This document shows positions 1 to 8,724 of a stretch of 64,000 nt of DNA, piece after piece. The position numbers and the translations under genes were made by a program. Each line of letters opens with the position of its first letter. Position 1 is the stretch's first letter. The stretch spans positions 682,001 to 746,000 of the forward strand of contig JBOFBU010000002.1 of NCBI GenBank assembly GCA_051645705.1, read 5' to 3'. Under the pieces are notes generated by a model, which made no database searches, was not told where the DNA came from, and saw nothing but the letters and a program-made list of their open reading frames with translations. The DNA comes from UBA710 sp051645705 (GTDB lineage: Bacteria > Bacillota_I > Bacilli_A > Mycoplasmatales > Metamycoplasmataceae).

Positions 1-2
1 TA

Positions 3-827
3 TCTGAAGAAGAACATACAATTATAAATCAACCCCCAACCGATGCTAATAAAGTTGCACAAGATAAAATAGTTGCAAAGTTTTTTACTCATATGGCCGC
101 AGAATATTTTAATTATTTTACATATTCAATCAATGGAAGAGTAATTACATTAGAAGCGAAAAAAGGTTTTGCTTTTTCTCCGGCATTTGGTCAACCAGGA
201 GCACCAACCCTTTCATCTACTCCTTATAAATTAGATAGTGATGGAAATGATGGAACACATTTAAATATTGAAGTTTCTAAAAATTCAGCCTCAGAAATAA
301 CATATACTGATATTTTTTATATAAATGGAAATAATCTTATTGAAAAAGTAAATATACTTTCTAAATTTTTTTCAGGCATTAATAGTTGAAACATAGATAA
401 ATTTACTATTAATACTATAGAGGAAAATGATTATGGAGGGAAAATTCAATTAACAGCAAAAGATAATTGATTATTTGGAAATGCTAGTAGTTCAAGTAAA
501 ATAATAACTTCTAAATTAGTTTTAGTATCTACAAACCAATCTGTTAATTATATACCTGTATCCGTTGTTGCCACTGATCCTCAACCGATAAACCAAGCTG
601 AACTTGATATATTAAAAAATTCTAAAAATACAAACGATTTATATAATATACTTAATAGAAGATTCTTTAGTTTTCCTAACCAAAATGATATAAATCGTGT
701 AACAGTTAGAATTGATGAACAAAAAAAAGAAATAATAATAAGAAGTAATTTTGGTACTTATTTTGGAGATCCAAATAATCCTATATCAAACCAAAGAGAA
801 TTAAGAGCGCTTTATAAACTATCCTAA
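3..827 (+). CDS. C-terminal part of an unidentified protein (5' end outside window)
   Basis: The frame is already open at the left edge and runs to TAA at 825-827, giving about 274 residues. It contains UGA codons read as Trp (first at 387-389). No catalytic motif is recognised. The composition (Asn, Ser, Lys, Ile, alternating polar and hydrophobic stretches, no membrane segment in the visible part) is like the extracellular portion of large mycoplasma surface or lipoproteins, such as those at the other end of this window; that resemblance is general, not family-level. A hairpin terminator follows at about 890. The function is unknown and the N-terminus, which would show a signal peptide or lipobox, is not visible. 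Confidence 0.75.
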
Positions 828-889
828 TAATTTAATTGTTATTTATTTTTGATATTATTAGTGAGATTTCTGCAAAAGTTAATGATCAT

Positions 890-918
890 AAAGATATGCC
901 TCATATCTTTTGTTTATT
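890..918 (+). terminator. Rho-independent-type hairpin after the first gene
   Basis: A perfect 9-bp stem (AAAGATATG at 890-898 with CATATCTTT at 902-910) and a 3-base loop are followed by a T-rich run. It lies 63 bp after the stop at 827 and before the tRNA-Ser gene. Confidence 0.6.
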
Positions 919-988
919 TAAGTTATTACTCTTTGATTAAAATATGGGAAGGCAAAATAATTTATTATATAATTAATGTATTCCTATT

Positions 989-1079
989 GGAGTAGTACTC
1001 AAGTGGCCGAAGAGGCGTCCCTGCTAAGGATGTAGGGGAAGCAATTCCCGCGGAGGTTCGAATCCTCTCTGCTCCGCCA
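989..1079 (+). tRNA. tRNA-Ser (anticodon GCU)
   Basis: A class II tRNA with a long variable arm and the anticodon GCT in the loop. The acceptor arm 989-995 pairs with 1069-1075, including one G-U pair, with discriminator G and an encoded CCA. A TATAAT box at 968-973 suits a transcription start a few bases before the mature 5' end. It decodes AGC and AGU serine codons. Confidence 0.95.
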
Positions 1080-1202
1080 TTTTTTTATTGATTTTTCTTC
1101 TAAATTCGATAAAAAAATGGTTTTTTTATTATTTTTTAGTTATTTAAAGATTTTTTTTACATATATTGATGCTATAAAGCACTTTTTTTGCAAAGGAAAT
1201 AT

Positions 1203-1994
1203 ATGAAATATGAAAGTTATTTAAAAAATAAAAATCTCTCAAAAAATACCTTAAAAGCTTATTTAAGGATTGAAAAAAAATGAAATGAATATTTAATGGA
1301 TCAGAATCCTACAATTAAAAAAGTAATTAATTTTTTAAATATTAAAGATAATTCTAAAATTAAAGCTAGTACTATTAGACTTACCTATTCATCTCTAATA
1401 TCTTTATTTAGATTTCAAAAAAGATGAAAACTAATAAATGAGGTAAGGGAAATTAAACTTCCAAAAGAAGTTTTTTATAATAAAGAAGTAATTACATTTG
1501 ATGAGTATAGAGAAGTTGAAAAAAAGATAAATAATATAAGTTGATTTCAAAAAAGAAATTGATTAATTTTTTCTATTCTTTTAATGTCTGGAATAAGAAA
1601 TAATGAAATTTTATCTATTTCTAAAAAAGAAATTATCGATGGCAAAATTCAGATTAAAGGAAAGGGAAATAAAAGTAGAATAATATTTTTTAATAATTAT
1701 TTATTATTTCTTTTAGAAGATTGAAAAAGAAATGAAATAGCTGTTAATAAAAAAAATAGAAAATTATGTTCTAAACAAATAAATTCTATTGTCAAAACTA
1801 TATCTGTCAAATATTTTAATAAAGAATTAACACCTCATTCATTAAGAAGATCATTCGCTACCAATTTAATAAGAAAAAAAATAGATATTAAAACAGTTTC
1901 AATTCTTTTAGGACACTCAAATATAAATACAACATCTCGATATATTCATCTAACAAATGATGAAATAAGTAACTCAATAAAAAATTTATATTAA
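1203..1994 (+). CDS. Tyrosine site-specific recombinase (Xer/phage-integrase type)
   Basis: A 263-residue protein with all tyrosine-recombinase catalytic positions visible: Arg132 in SGIRNNEI, the beta-hairpin Lys154 (KGKGNK), His212 and Arg215 in PHSLRRSFAT, His238 in LLGHSN and the nucleophile Tyr247. The N-terminal 85 residues look like a SAM-like core-binding domain. UGA is used for Trp. The length is slightly short for XerC/XerD (about 300) and typical of mycoplasma recombinases. These enzymes cut and rejoin DNA at short sites with inverted-repeat arms; in Mycoplasma pulmonis and M. agalactiae relatives drive inversion of surface-antigen and restriction genes. It stands alone behind tRNA-Ser with AAAGGA upstream. 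It is the only recombinase seen here and therefore the candidate for the invertible segments near 19.9 and 21.8 kb; the link is inference. It could instead resolve chromosome dimers. Confidence 0.9.
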
Positions 1995-2038
1995 TTTTTT
2001 ATATATAATTTTTTTTAAAACAAACTAAGGAATAAATT

Positions 2039-2284
2039 ATGAAAGATAAACAAAAGAAACCGAAAAGAAAAAAAACATTAGCATATCTTTTAAATAGAAC
2101 AGAAATATGTGAAAAATGTAAACAAGAAACTGGAGCAGCTTTTTCTGCTTTTACTAAGGGATTAATCTACTTCGGAATTATTACGCTTCTTATTCCAGGA
2201 ATTTTAATGTACATATTTTTAAAACCAAATATTTGTAAATGTTGTGGTGCAAAATATGGAAAATCAAATTTTATTAAAAATTAA
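2039..2284 (+). CDS. Small membrane protein with two CxxC-type pairs
   Basis: An 81-residue ORF with a strongly basic N-terminus (KDKQKKPKRKKT), a CEKC pair at about residue 25, one hydrophobic segment at about residues 43-62, then NICKCCGAKYG near the end. The spacing of the two cysteine pairs suggests a split zinc ribbon on either side of a membrane helix, or a redox or metal site; this is inference. AAGGA lies 11 bases before ATG. The stop codon sits against the TATAAT box of rnpB. No family is recognised. Confidence 0.65.
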   Translation: MKDKQKKPKRKKTLAYLLNRTEICEKCKQETGAAFSAFTKGLIYFGIITLLIPGILMYIFLKPNICKCCGAKYGKSNFIKN

Positions 2285-2296
2285 TTTATAATTATT

Positions 2297-2602
2297 TTTG
2301 CATTTAGACAATTGCTGCTTTTAAAGTAGAGGAAAGTCCGCGCTAGCACTATCTGAGATGATAGTAATGTTTGTGTTTGATCAAATAAATCAAAGCCTAG
2401 ACGACAAGTGCCACAGAGACGAGCTTATTAAATTAAGGTGAAACGCGGTAAACTCCACAAGCTAGAAACCCAAATTTTGGTAGGGGAATCTACAAAAGAG
2501 AATTCAATCAATTGTAGGTATTATTTTTATTTAATAAATAAAAATAATAAGATAAATAATTGTCACTCTTATAGAGAACAGAACGCGGCTTATTAATGCA
2601 AA
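2297..2602 (+). ncRNA. rnpB: RNase P RNA
   Basis: The conserved core strings of bacterial RNase P RNA are present: GAGGAAAGTCCGCGCTAGCAC near 2330, CACAGAGACGAGC near 2412, a GGTGAAACGCGGTAAACTCC segment near 2437 and GAACAGAACGCGGCTTA near 2577. The terminal P1 helix is formed by TTTGCATT (2297-2304) with AATGCAAA (2595-2602). A TATAAT box at 2287-2292, about 7 bases before P1, marks the promoter and overlaps the end of the preceding gene. The RNA is the catalytic part of RNase P and removes tRNA 5' leaders. Exact ends are inferred from the P1 pairing. Confidence 0.95.
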
Positions 2603-2628
2603 CACACATTAACTTGTGTGTTTTTTTA
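2601..2628 (+). terminator. Terminator of rnpB
   Basis: An 8-bp stem (AACACACA at 2601-2608 with TGTGTGTT at 2615-2622), a 6-base loop and then a T run. It also lies against the stop codon of the opposite-strand small ORF and may act in both directions. Confidence 0.8.
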
Positions 2629-2760
2629 TTCTGGACCGCAAGTTCTTTCTTTGCAAACACATTTATTATCATTCATTTCTGAACAAGGACAAATATCTTT
2701 ACCAACATTATCTCTACAAATTTTTGCAGGACAATCTAAACATTTTACTATTCCACACAT
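2626..2760 (-). CDS. Cysteine-rich 44-residue protein (candidate)
   Basis: On the minus strand an ATG-to-TAA frame encodes 44 residues with nine cysteines (2, 7, 10, 15, 24, 26, 34, 36, 41), beginning MCGIVKCLDCPAKIC. Pairs spaced CxxC, CPC and CVC suggest a metal-binding or metallothionein-like fold; this is inference. The frame ends exactly at the rnpB terminator. Weak points: AAGGA sits only one base before the ATG, which is too close for a good ribosome site, and the ORF is short. Such cysteine density is very unlikely in random AT-rich DNA, so I favour a real gene. No known family is recognised. Confidence 0.5.
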   Translation of the reverse strand: MCGIVKCLDCPAKICRDNVGKDICPCSEMNDNKCVCKERTCGPE

Positions 2761-2826
2761 ATCCTTATTATAACTTTGAAATAAATAAATTTTTAAATTA
2801 TTTTTTTCTTATATGATTATTATTAA

Positions 2827-3252
2827 ATGAAAACAGAAAATAAATCTCAAAGAAAACAAAGAATTGAAATGGTCCAAATAATATATCAATTTGAATTATT
2901 TAATAAAATAATTGATTTAGATTATATTTTTGAAAACTTTGATATTACTGATTGACAAAATAAAATTTTTCAAACAACATTTAAATTTTATGAAAGAAAT
3001 AAAAAAATTGTTGAACCTATTTTATTAGAAGGAAGAAATTGAGATAGTATTTCTCCTTTAAATAGAGGAATTATTGCTTTAGCTTCCGCTGAATTATTAA
3101 CACTTGATAAAAAAATTGTTATTAATGAATATATTAGTATATGTAAAGATTTTTCTCCGGATAATTCATATAAGTTTTTAAATAATATTATAGATAAGGT
3201 AGCTATATTTTATGAACACATCAGAAATAAAAAACTTCAAGAAAAAGCTTAA
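2827..3252 (+). CDS. nusB: Transcription antitermination factor NusB
   Basis: A 141-residue protein with the NusB all-helical pattern: N-terminal RKQRIEMVQIIYQFE, central LNRGIIALASAELL and C-terminal INEYISICKDFSPDNSYKFLNNIIDKV, as in the family. NusB binds boxA RNA with S10 (NusE) and supports antitermination in rRNA operons. Trp is encoded by TGA. Its 3' end overlaps the next gene by 41 bases in another frame, so the two are probably co-transcribed. Confidence 0.9.
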
Positions 3253-3676
3253 AAATATAGGGAGATATAAAGAATATAAAAAAATCTTTAAAAATAAAAA
3301 ATATAGATTTATTTTTTTTGTTTATGGAGATATTTTTGAATTAACAAACTCGAAAATAATCGAATCATTAGAATTTTCCTTTTTAGAAAATACATCAAAA
3401 GAACATTTTGAAGAAAAATTTATTGAATTTGGAAATAATCTAGATGATAGATTTAAAAATTTAGAATGAAAAGAATTCGGTTCTTTCATTTATTACACTT
3501 TTCACTATTCAAATTTCTATTTTGAAAAAAAAGTTAATATATTTACAAAAAATAACTATATTCAATTAAATAAAATTAAAAAACAACATTATTACAATTG
3601 ACTTGATTCATTTTATAGACAAAAAAACATTAATTTTAATAATTATGTTTTAAAAGTAATTAATTTTAGCACTTAA
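3212..3676 (+). CDS. Conserved-looking hypothetical protein downstream of nusB
   Basis: A 154-residue basic, Phe/Tyr/Lys-rich protein that stays open through two UGA(Trp) codons. It begins MNTSEIKNFKKKLKNIGRY inside the last 41 bases of nusB and ends two bases before the stop of the convergent rpsT. It has no signal peptide or membrane segment. No family is recognised. The overlap with nusB implies translational coupling. Confidence 0.7.
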
Positions 3677-3678
3677 AA

Positions 3679-3951
3679 TTAAATTTGATTAACTTTAGTT
3701 TTTGCTATAAAAGCATCTAATCTTGATGATTTTCTTGCAGCATTATTTTTATGAAAAACACCTTTTGAAACAGATGTATTAATTAATTTATGAGCTAATC
3801 TTACTTTTTCATCAAGATTTTCTGCTTTTTGTTCTGCAGCTAGTTTTGCATTTTTAATTGCTTTTCTAACTTGTGATTTTATAGCTGCATTTCTAACTCT
3901 TGCTTTTTCATTTGTTTTAATTCTTTTTTCTTTTGACTTTATATTTGCCAT
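3679..3951 (-). CDS. rpsT: Ribosomal protein S20
   Basis: A 90-residue, very basic protein beginning MANIKSKEKRIKTNEKARVRN, which is the signature start of S20, followed by the helical KSQVRKAIKNAKLA and the C-terminal NNAARKSSRLDAFIAK. It is a primary binder of 16S rRNA. AGGAG lies 6 bases before the ATG. The gene stands alone, divergent from gyrA across a 200-bp AT-rich spacer. Confidence 0.97.
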   Translation of the reverse strand: MANIKSKEKRIKTNEKARVRNAAIKSQVRKAIKNAKLAAEQKAENLDEKVRLAHKLINTSVSKGVFHKNNAARKSSRLDAFIAKTKVNQI

Positions 3952-4151
3952 TTTTCTCCTATTTTTTAATATTTTTTTATGCTAAATTTTTATTTATTCA
4001 TTATATCAATTTTTATTAAAATATATATAAAATTCTATATATTCTTTATTTAAAAATAAATTATTTAAATATAGTTTATAATTTATAATAATTTTATAAA
4101 TAATTATAAATTAATATTTTTTGTATAAAAAATAAAATAAAGGGGGTATTT
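3952..4151. promoter_or_regulatory. Divergent rpsT/gyrA promoter region
   Basis: 200 bp of almost pure A/T separate the two divergent starts. TATAAT-like boxes occur in both orientations (plus strand near 4077-4090). A strong AAAGGGGG ribosome site lies just before the gyrA ATG. No clear operator or hairpin is seen. Confidence 0.5.
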
Positions 4152-6899
4152 ATGATTAATTTCGATGATGATGACGATGATAAAGACAAAAAAAAGGTAA
4201 TTAAGGATGATGAAGATAATAATAATGATTATTATGTAGAAGATGATGAGTTAAAAACTGTTTTTGCTAGTGAAAATGATAAATCTCGTATTGCAAAAAT
4301 TCATATTGAAGATGATGAAGAAATAATACCTCAAGAAAAAGAAGAATATCAAATAAAATCTCAAATTATTGATGAAGAGACAGATTCACTAGCACCAGTT
4401 AATGTTTCTAGTGAAATGAGAAAATCATTTTTAGAATACGCAATGAGTGTTATTGTTTCTAGAGCTCTTCCTGATGCAAGAGATGGACTTAAACCTGTTC
4501 ATAGAAGAATTTTATATGCAATGAGTGAATTAAATTTAGTAGCTTCTTCTCAATATAAAAAATCAGCTCGTATTGTTGGAGAAGTACTAGGGAAATTCCA
4601 CCCTCATGGGGATTCTTCTATTTATGGAGCTATGGTAAGAATGGCTCAAGATTTTTCAATGAGATATCCTTTAATTGATGGTCATGGTAATTTTGGTTCA
4701 ATTGATGGTGATGAAGCTGCTGCTATGCGTTATACAGAAGCTAGAATGTCAAAAATTAGTAATGAAATGATTGAAGGAATTAAAAAAGACACAGTTGATT
4801 TTGTGCCTAATTATGATGGTTCGGAAAAAGAACCAGTTGTTTTACCTTCTAAATTTCCTAATTTACTAGTAACTGGATCAGTTGGAATAGCCGTTGGTAT
4901 GGCTACAACTATTCCTCCACATAATTTAGGAGAAATAATTGATGGTGTTATAGCTGTTGCAAAAAATCCAGAAATTGAAATAGATGAATTAATGCAATTT
5001 GTAAAAGGACCAGATTTTCCAACAGGTGCTACTATTCTTGGAACAAGAGGAATAATTGATGCTTATACAACAGGAAGAGGATCAATTAAAATAAGAAGCA
5101 AAACTCATATTGAATTACTGAAAAATGGTAAATCAAGAATTGTTGTTACTGAAATACCTTATGATGTTAAAAAACCTGCTTTAATTGAAAAAATTGCCCT
5201 TTTAGTTAAAGAGAAAAAAATTGAAGGAATTTCTGATCTAAGAGATGAAACTTCAAGAAAAGGAATAAGAGTAGTTATTGAACTTAAAAAGAATATTATT
5301 CCTGAAGTTCTTTTAAATCAATTATATAAAATGACTAATTTACAAACAAATTATTCAGTTAATACAATTGCTCTTGTTAATGGAGAACCAAAATTATTAA
5401 ATTTAAAACAAGCATTGCAAGTTTATTTAGATCACCAAATTGAAGTTCTTACTAGAAGAATTAAATTTGATTTAGATAAAGCAGAAGCGAGACAACATAT
5501 TCTTGAAGGTTTAAAAATAGCTATTCAAAATATAGATGCTATTATTGCTTTAATTAGAAGATCAAAAACAGATCAAGAAGCTCAAGAAGGAATGATTAAA
5601 CAATATAAACTTTCTGATAAACAAGCAAAAGCAATTATTGAAATGAGATTATCTCGTTTAACAGGTTTAGCTATTGAAAAAATGAATGAAGAAATTGAAC
5701 AATTAGCTATTTTAATTGGCGAATTAAAAGAAATCTTAAATTCAAGAGAAAAATTAATTAATTTAATTGTTGAAGAACTTAAAATAGTTAAAGATAAATA
5801 TAATGATGCAAGAAGAACTGAAATTGATATAAATAATTTTGGGGATATTTCTAATGAAGATTTAATTCCAGAAAAAAATATTATTATAACAATGTCAACA
5901 AAAGGATATGTAAAAAGAATACCTTTAATTGAATATCGTGTTCAAAGAAGAGGTGGGGTTGGTGTTCAAACACAAACTACATATTCAGATGATGATGTTG
6001 AAAAAATTGTTTCTACAACAACACATACTGATGTGCTTATTTTTACATCTAAAGCAAGAGTATTTAGATTAAGAGCTCATCAAATTCCAGAAATGTCTAG
6101 ACAAGCAAAAGGAATTCCATTTATTAATTTAATTAATATTGAAAAAGATGAAAAAATTGTTTCATTATTAGTTACAAATGAATATGATAATAAATCTCTT
6201 ATTACAGTTACAAAAAACGGAATAATTAAAAGAACTAAACTTGAAGAATATCACAGAATTAATCGAAATGGAAAAATTGCTCTTTCAATGAAAGAAAATG
6301 ATTCATTAGTTAAAGCGATGATAGTTTCAGCTGGTAAAGATGTAATTATTGGTTCTAATAATGGTAAAGTAGTAAGATTCAATATTGAATTAATTAGGTT
6401 CCTTTCAAGAACAGCTACTGGAGTAAAAGGAATGAAGTTTGATAGTACAAAAGAAATTGTTATTGGTGCATCAAATAGTGATGAGGGAGATCAAGTTCTT
6501 TCAATAGGGGCTTCAGGGTTTGCTAAAAAAACTCCTTTAAGTGAATATAGAGAAACAAATAGAGGAGCTAAAGGGGTTAAATCAATTAACGATTCTAAAG
6601 CTGGTAAACTTGTTTATATTGGATTAGTTAATGGTGATGAAGATGTAATGCTAATTACTAATAAAGGTATTGCTATAAGAACTAGTTTAGAACAAGTAAA
6701 TGAAACTTCAAGAGCTACTAAAGGTGTTAAAATAATTAATATTAAAGATGATGCTAAAATAAATTCAGTAGCAATTATTAATACTTCAAAAATTGAACAA
6801 GAAGTTGAAGAAGAAATAAGAATGACTCAAGAACTTAATGTATCTGGTTTAAATAATCCTCCAATAAAAGAAGAAGACGATAACCAAGAAGATAATTAA
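4152..6899 (+). CDS. gyrA: DNA gyrase subunit A
   Basis: 915 residues. The breakage-reunion domain carries the catalytic Tyr194 (AAAMRYTEARMS) and the quinolone-determining region HPHGDSSIYGAMVRMAQ at about 150-166. The C-terminal beta-propeller carries a GyrA box QRRGGVG at 598-604, which distinguishes gyrase from ParC. An unusual acidic extension of about 75 residues, starting with six Asp at 5-10, precedes the conserved core, so family numbering is shifted by 72. Ser155 matches E. coli Ser83, and Gly159 sits where E. coli has Asp87 and S. aureus Glu88. Gyrase introduces negative supercoils as an A2B2 tetramer; gyrB is not in the window. tsaB follows after six bases. Confidence 0.96.
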   Translation: MINFDDDDDDKDKKKVIKDDEDNNNDYYVEDDELKTVFASENDKSRIAKIHIEDDEEIIPQEKEEYQIKSQIIDEETDSLAPVNVSSEMRKSFLEYAMSVIVSRALPDARDGLKPVHRRILYAMSELNLVASSQYKKSARIVGEVLGKFHPHGDSSIYGAMVRMAQDFSMRYPLIDGHGNFGSIDGDEAAAMRYTEARMSKISNEMIEGIKKDTVDFVPNYDGSEKEPVVLPSKFPNLLVTGSVGIAVGMATTIPPHNLGEIIDGVIAVAKNPEIEIDELMQFVKGPDFPTGATILGTRGIIDAYTTGRGSIKIRSKTHIELLKNGKSRIVVTEIPYDVKKPALIEKIALLVKEKKIEGISDLRDETSRKGIRVVIELKKNIIPEVLLNQLYKMTNLQTNYSVNTIALVNGEPKLLNLKQALQVYLDHQIEVLTRRIKFDLDKAEARQHILEGLKIAIQNIDAIIALIRRSKTDQEAQEGMIKQYKLSDKQAKAIIEMRLSRLTGLAIEKMNEEIEQLAILIGELKEILNSREKLINLIVEELKIVKDKYNDARRTEIDINNFGDISNEDLIPEKNIIITMSTKGYVKRIPLIEYRVQRRGGVGVQTQTTYSDDDVEKIVSTTTHTDVLIFTSKARVFRLRAHQIPEMSRQAKGIPFINLINIEKDEKIVSLLVTNEYDNKSLITVTKNGIIKRTKLEEYHRINRNGKIALSMKENDSLVKAMIVSAGKDVIIGSNNGKVVRFNIELIRFLSRTATGVKGMKFDSTKEIVIGASNSDEGDQVLSIGASGFAKKTPLSEYRETNRGAKGVKSINDSKAGKLVYIGLVNGDEDVMLITNKGIAIRTSLEQVNETSRATKGVKIINIKDDAKINSVAIINTSKIEQEVEEEIRMTQELNVSGLNNPPIKEEDDNQEDN

Positions 6900-6905
6900 A
6901 ATAAT

Positions 6906-7445
6906 ATGAAAATGTTTTTAGATACAAGTCAATTATTTTTTGCAATTGCTATTTTTGATGATGAATTTAAAATAATTAAATCAAAAACAGAAAAAATTGT
7001 TTTTAAAGTTGAAGCACTTACTAATTTTATCGATGAAAATAAAATAAATTTAGATCAAATAAACGAAATATATTTAAATATAGGACCCGGTTCTTTTACG
7101 GGAGTAAGAGTAGCACTTGTTTATGCAAAAACAATCGCACAATTATGTAATGCAAAAATATTCATAATTAATTCTTTTATTCTTTCATATTTAACAAATA
7201 AAGATAGGGAAGAACAAATAATATTTATAAATAAATACAAATCTCTTGCTATTGAAAATAAATATCTTCATGATTTTTCCAAAATAAAAATTGAAAAGAA
7301 AGATTTAGAACAAACAACCGAAATTGACTATAAAGAATTAATTAATAATTTTATTAAATATAAATCACATTTTAAAGAAGAAAACAATTTAGAAAACATA
7401 AACCCTATATATATTTTAGAGCCTCAAATAGGAGATAAAAAATAA
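6906..7445 (+). CDS. tsaB: tRNA t6A synthesis protein TsaB
   Basis: 179 residues with the ASKHA-fold hallmarks: N-terminal FLDTSQ, then NIGPGSFTGVRVALVYAKTIAQ at about 58-79. TsaB binds TsaD and is needed for N6-threonylcarbamoyladenosine at position 37 of ANN-decoding tRNAs. It lacks much of the second lobe compared with the roughly 230-residue enterobacterial protein, a common mycoplasma shortening. It sits between gyrA and tsaD, one base before the tsaD ATG, which supports co-translation with its partner. Confidence 0.88.
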   Translation: MKMFLDTSQLFFAIAIFDDEFKIIKSKTEKIVFKVEALTNFIDENKINLDQINEIYLNIGPGSFTGVRVALVYAKTIAQLCNAKIFIINSFILSYLTNKDREEQIIFINKYKSLAIENKYLHDFSKIKIEKKDLEQTTEIDYKELINNFIKYKSHFKEENNLENINPIYILEPQIGDKK

Positions 7446-7446
7446 G

Positions 7447-8385
7447 ATGATAATTTTAGGAATTGAATCAACGCATGATGATACATCGATAGCTATTTTA
7501 GATAATGATATTGTTTTACATAATTTAAAGATTTCCCAAATTGATATTCATAAAAAATATGGAGGAACTGTTCCAGAAATAGCTTCGAGAGAACATGTAA
7601 ATAATTTTTTTATTTTAATTGAAGAACTGAAAAAAATATTTGATTTAAAAAAGGTAGATAAAATCGCTTATTCATCAGAACCGGGATTAATCGGTTCTTT
7701 ACAAATCGGATATTTAGTAGCTCATGCTATGAGCAATATTCTTCATAAAGAATTAATTAAAATTAATCATTTACACGGGCATATTTTTTCTTCAGTTATT
7801 AAAAAAACTTCTAATGAAAAAAAAGAAATTAAATATCCTTCTTTAGCCCTTATTTTATCAGGAGGACATAGTCAAATTTATCTCCTTAAAAATAATAAAG
7901 AAATAGAAGTTATTTCTTCAACTGTAGATGATGCTGTTGGAGAAGTCTTCGATAAGGTTTCAAGAGTTCTTGATCTAGGATTTCCAGGCGGACCGATTAT
8001 TGATAAAATATTTGAAAATAATAGTTTTGATGATTTAATTCCTTTTTCTAAACCTAAAAAGATTAATGAAATAAATTTTTCTTTTAGTGGGATAAAAACC
8101 CAAGTAACTAATTATGTTAATAATCATAAAAATATCGATAAAAATTTAGTTGCTTATTCATTTCAAAAAACAGTAATTGATTATATTATTGAAATCTTTG
8201 AAGCGGCCATTAAGCTTTATAAGCCAAATTCAATAATTCTGGCAGGAGGAGTAAGTGCTAATTCATATTTAAGAAAAAAATTCCAAAAATTACATAATAA
8301 TATCTTAATTCCAGAAAAAGAATTTTCAACAGATAATGGGGCAATGATAAGTTGTGCTGCCTTTTATCAAAAAATAAAGAAATAA
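7447..8385 (+). CDS. tsaD: tRNA N6-threonylcarbamoyltransferase TsaD
   Basis: 312 residues. It opens with MIILGIESTHDDTS, has the metal-binding HLHGH motif at about 110-118, LILSGGHSQIYL for nucleotide binding, and the C-terminal ILAGGVSANSYLR and TDNGAMIS. It transfers the threonylcarbamoyl group from TC-AMP to A37 of tRNA. It is slightly shorter than the bacterial norm of about 335. The ATG follows the tsaB stop after one base. Confidence 0.96.
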   Translation: MIILGIESTHDDTSIAILDNDIVLHNLKISQIDIHKKYGGTVPEIASREHVNNFFILIEELKKIFDLKKVDKIAYSSEPGLIGSLQIGYLVAHAMSNILHKELIKINHLHGHIFSSVIKKTSNEKKEIKYPSLALILSGGHSQIYLLKNNKEIEVISSTVDDAVGEVFDKVSRVLDLGFPGGPIIDKIFENNSFDDLIPFSKPKKINEINFSFSGIKTQVTNYVNNHKNIDKNLVAYSFQKTVIDYIIEIFEAAIKLYKPNSIILAGGVSANSYLRKKFQKLHNNILIPEKEFSTDNGAMISCAAFYQKIKK

Positions 8386-8462
8386 AAAATATTTTTTTAA
8401 TTTATATTAATAAAAAAATCAATTTTAATATATAATAATTTTATTCAAAAAGAAAAGCATAC

Positions 8463-8539
8463 GGAGAAGTAGCTCAGCTTGGTAGAGCGCTACGTTTGGG
8501 ACGTAGTGGTCGCAGGTTCGAATCCTGTCTTCTTCACCA
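8463..8539 (+). tRNA. tRNA-Pro (anticodon UGG)
   Basis: A 77-base cloverleaf with TGG in the anticodon loop, acceptor pairing 8463-8469 with 8529-8535 (one G-U) and encoded CCA. It is first in an eight-tRNA operon; a TATAAT box lies at 8431-8436. Confidence 0.95.
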
Positions 8540-8547
8540 TTATTTTT

Positions 8548-8624
8548 GGGGGGGTAGCTCACCTGGCTAGAGCGCCTGCCTTGCACGCAGGAGGTAGAGG
8601 GTTCGACTCCCTTCCTCTCCACCA
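8548..8624 (+). tRNA. tRNA-Ala (anticodon UGC)
   Basis: A 77-base cloverleaf with TGC anticodon and encoded CCA. The 5' acceptor strand is seven G residues pairing with CCTCTCC, using two G-U pairs. Confidence 0.95.
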
Positions 8625-8627
8625 AAT

Positions 8628-8704
8628 GGCGCTGTAGCTCAGCTGGTTAGAGCATCCGGTTCATACCCGGAAGGTCAAGGGTTCGACTCCCTTTGGCGCC
8701 ACCA
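8628..8704 (+). tRNA. Elongator tRNA-Met (anticodon CAU)
   Basis: One of three CAT tRNAs in the cluster. It has a fully paired acceptor (GGCGCTG...) and loop context GGTTCATACCC, which match the Bacillus elongator Met tRNA rather than the initiator or the lysidine-modified Ile tRNA. CCA is encoded. Confidence 0.85.
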
Positions 8705-8724
8705 AATGGAAAAAACAAAGGAAT

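Noticed and set aside
387..389. Numerous in-frame TGA codons that look like nonsense mutations or broken genes
   Set aside because: They fall at Trp positions of conserved proteins (GatA, GalE, LacZ, TyrDC-like, K+ channel), so the genome reads UGA as Trp; the genes are intact.
1101..1135. A/T hairpin between tRNA-Ser and the recombinase gene
   Set aside because: The stem is only A-T pairs in homopolymer runs; it could act as a terminator but is not distinguishable from background.
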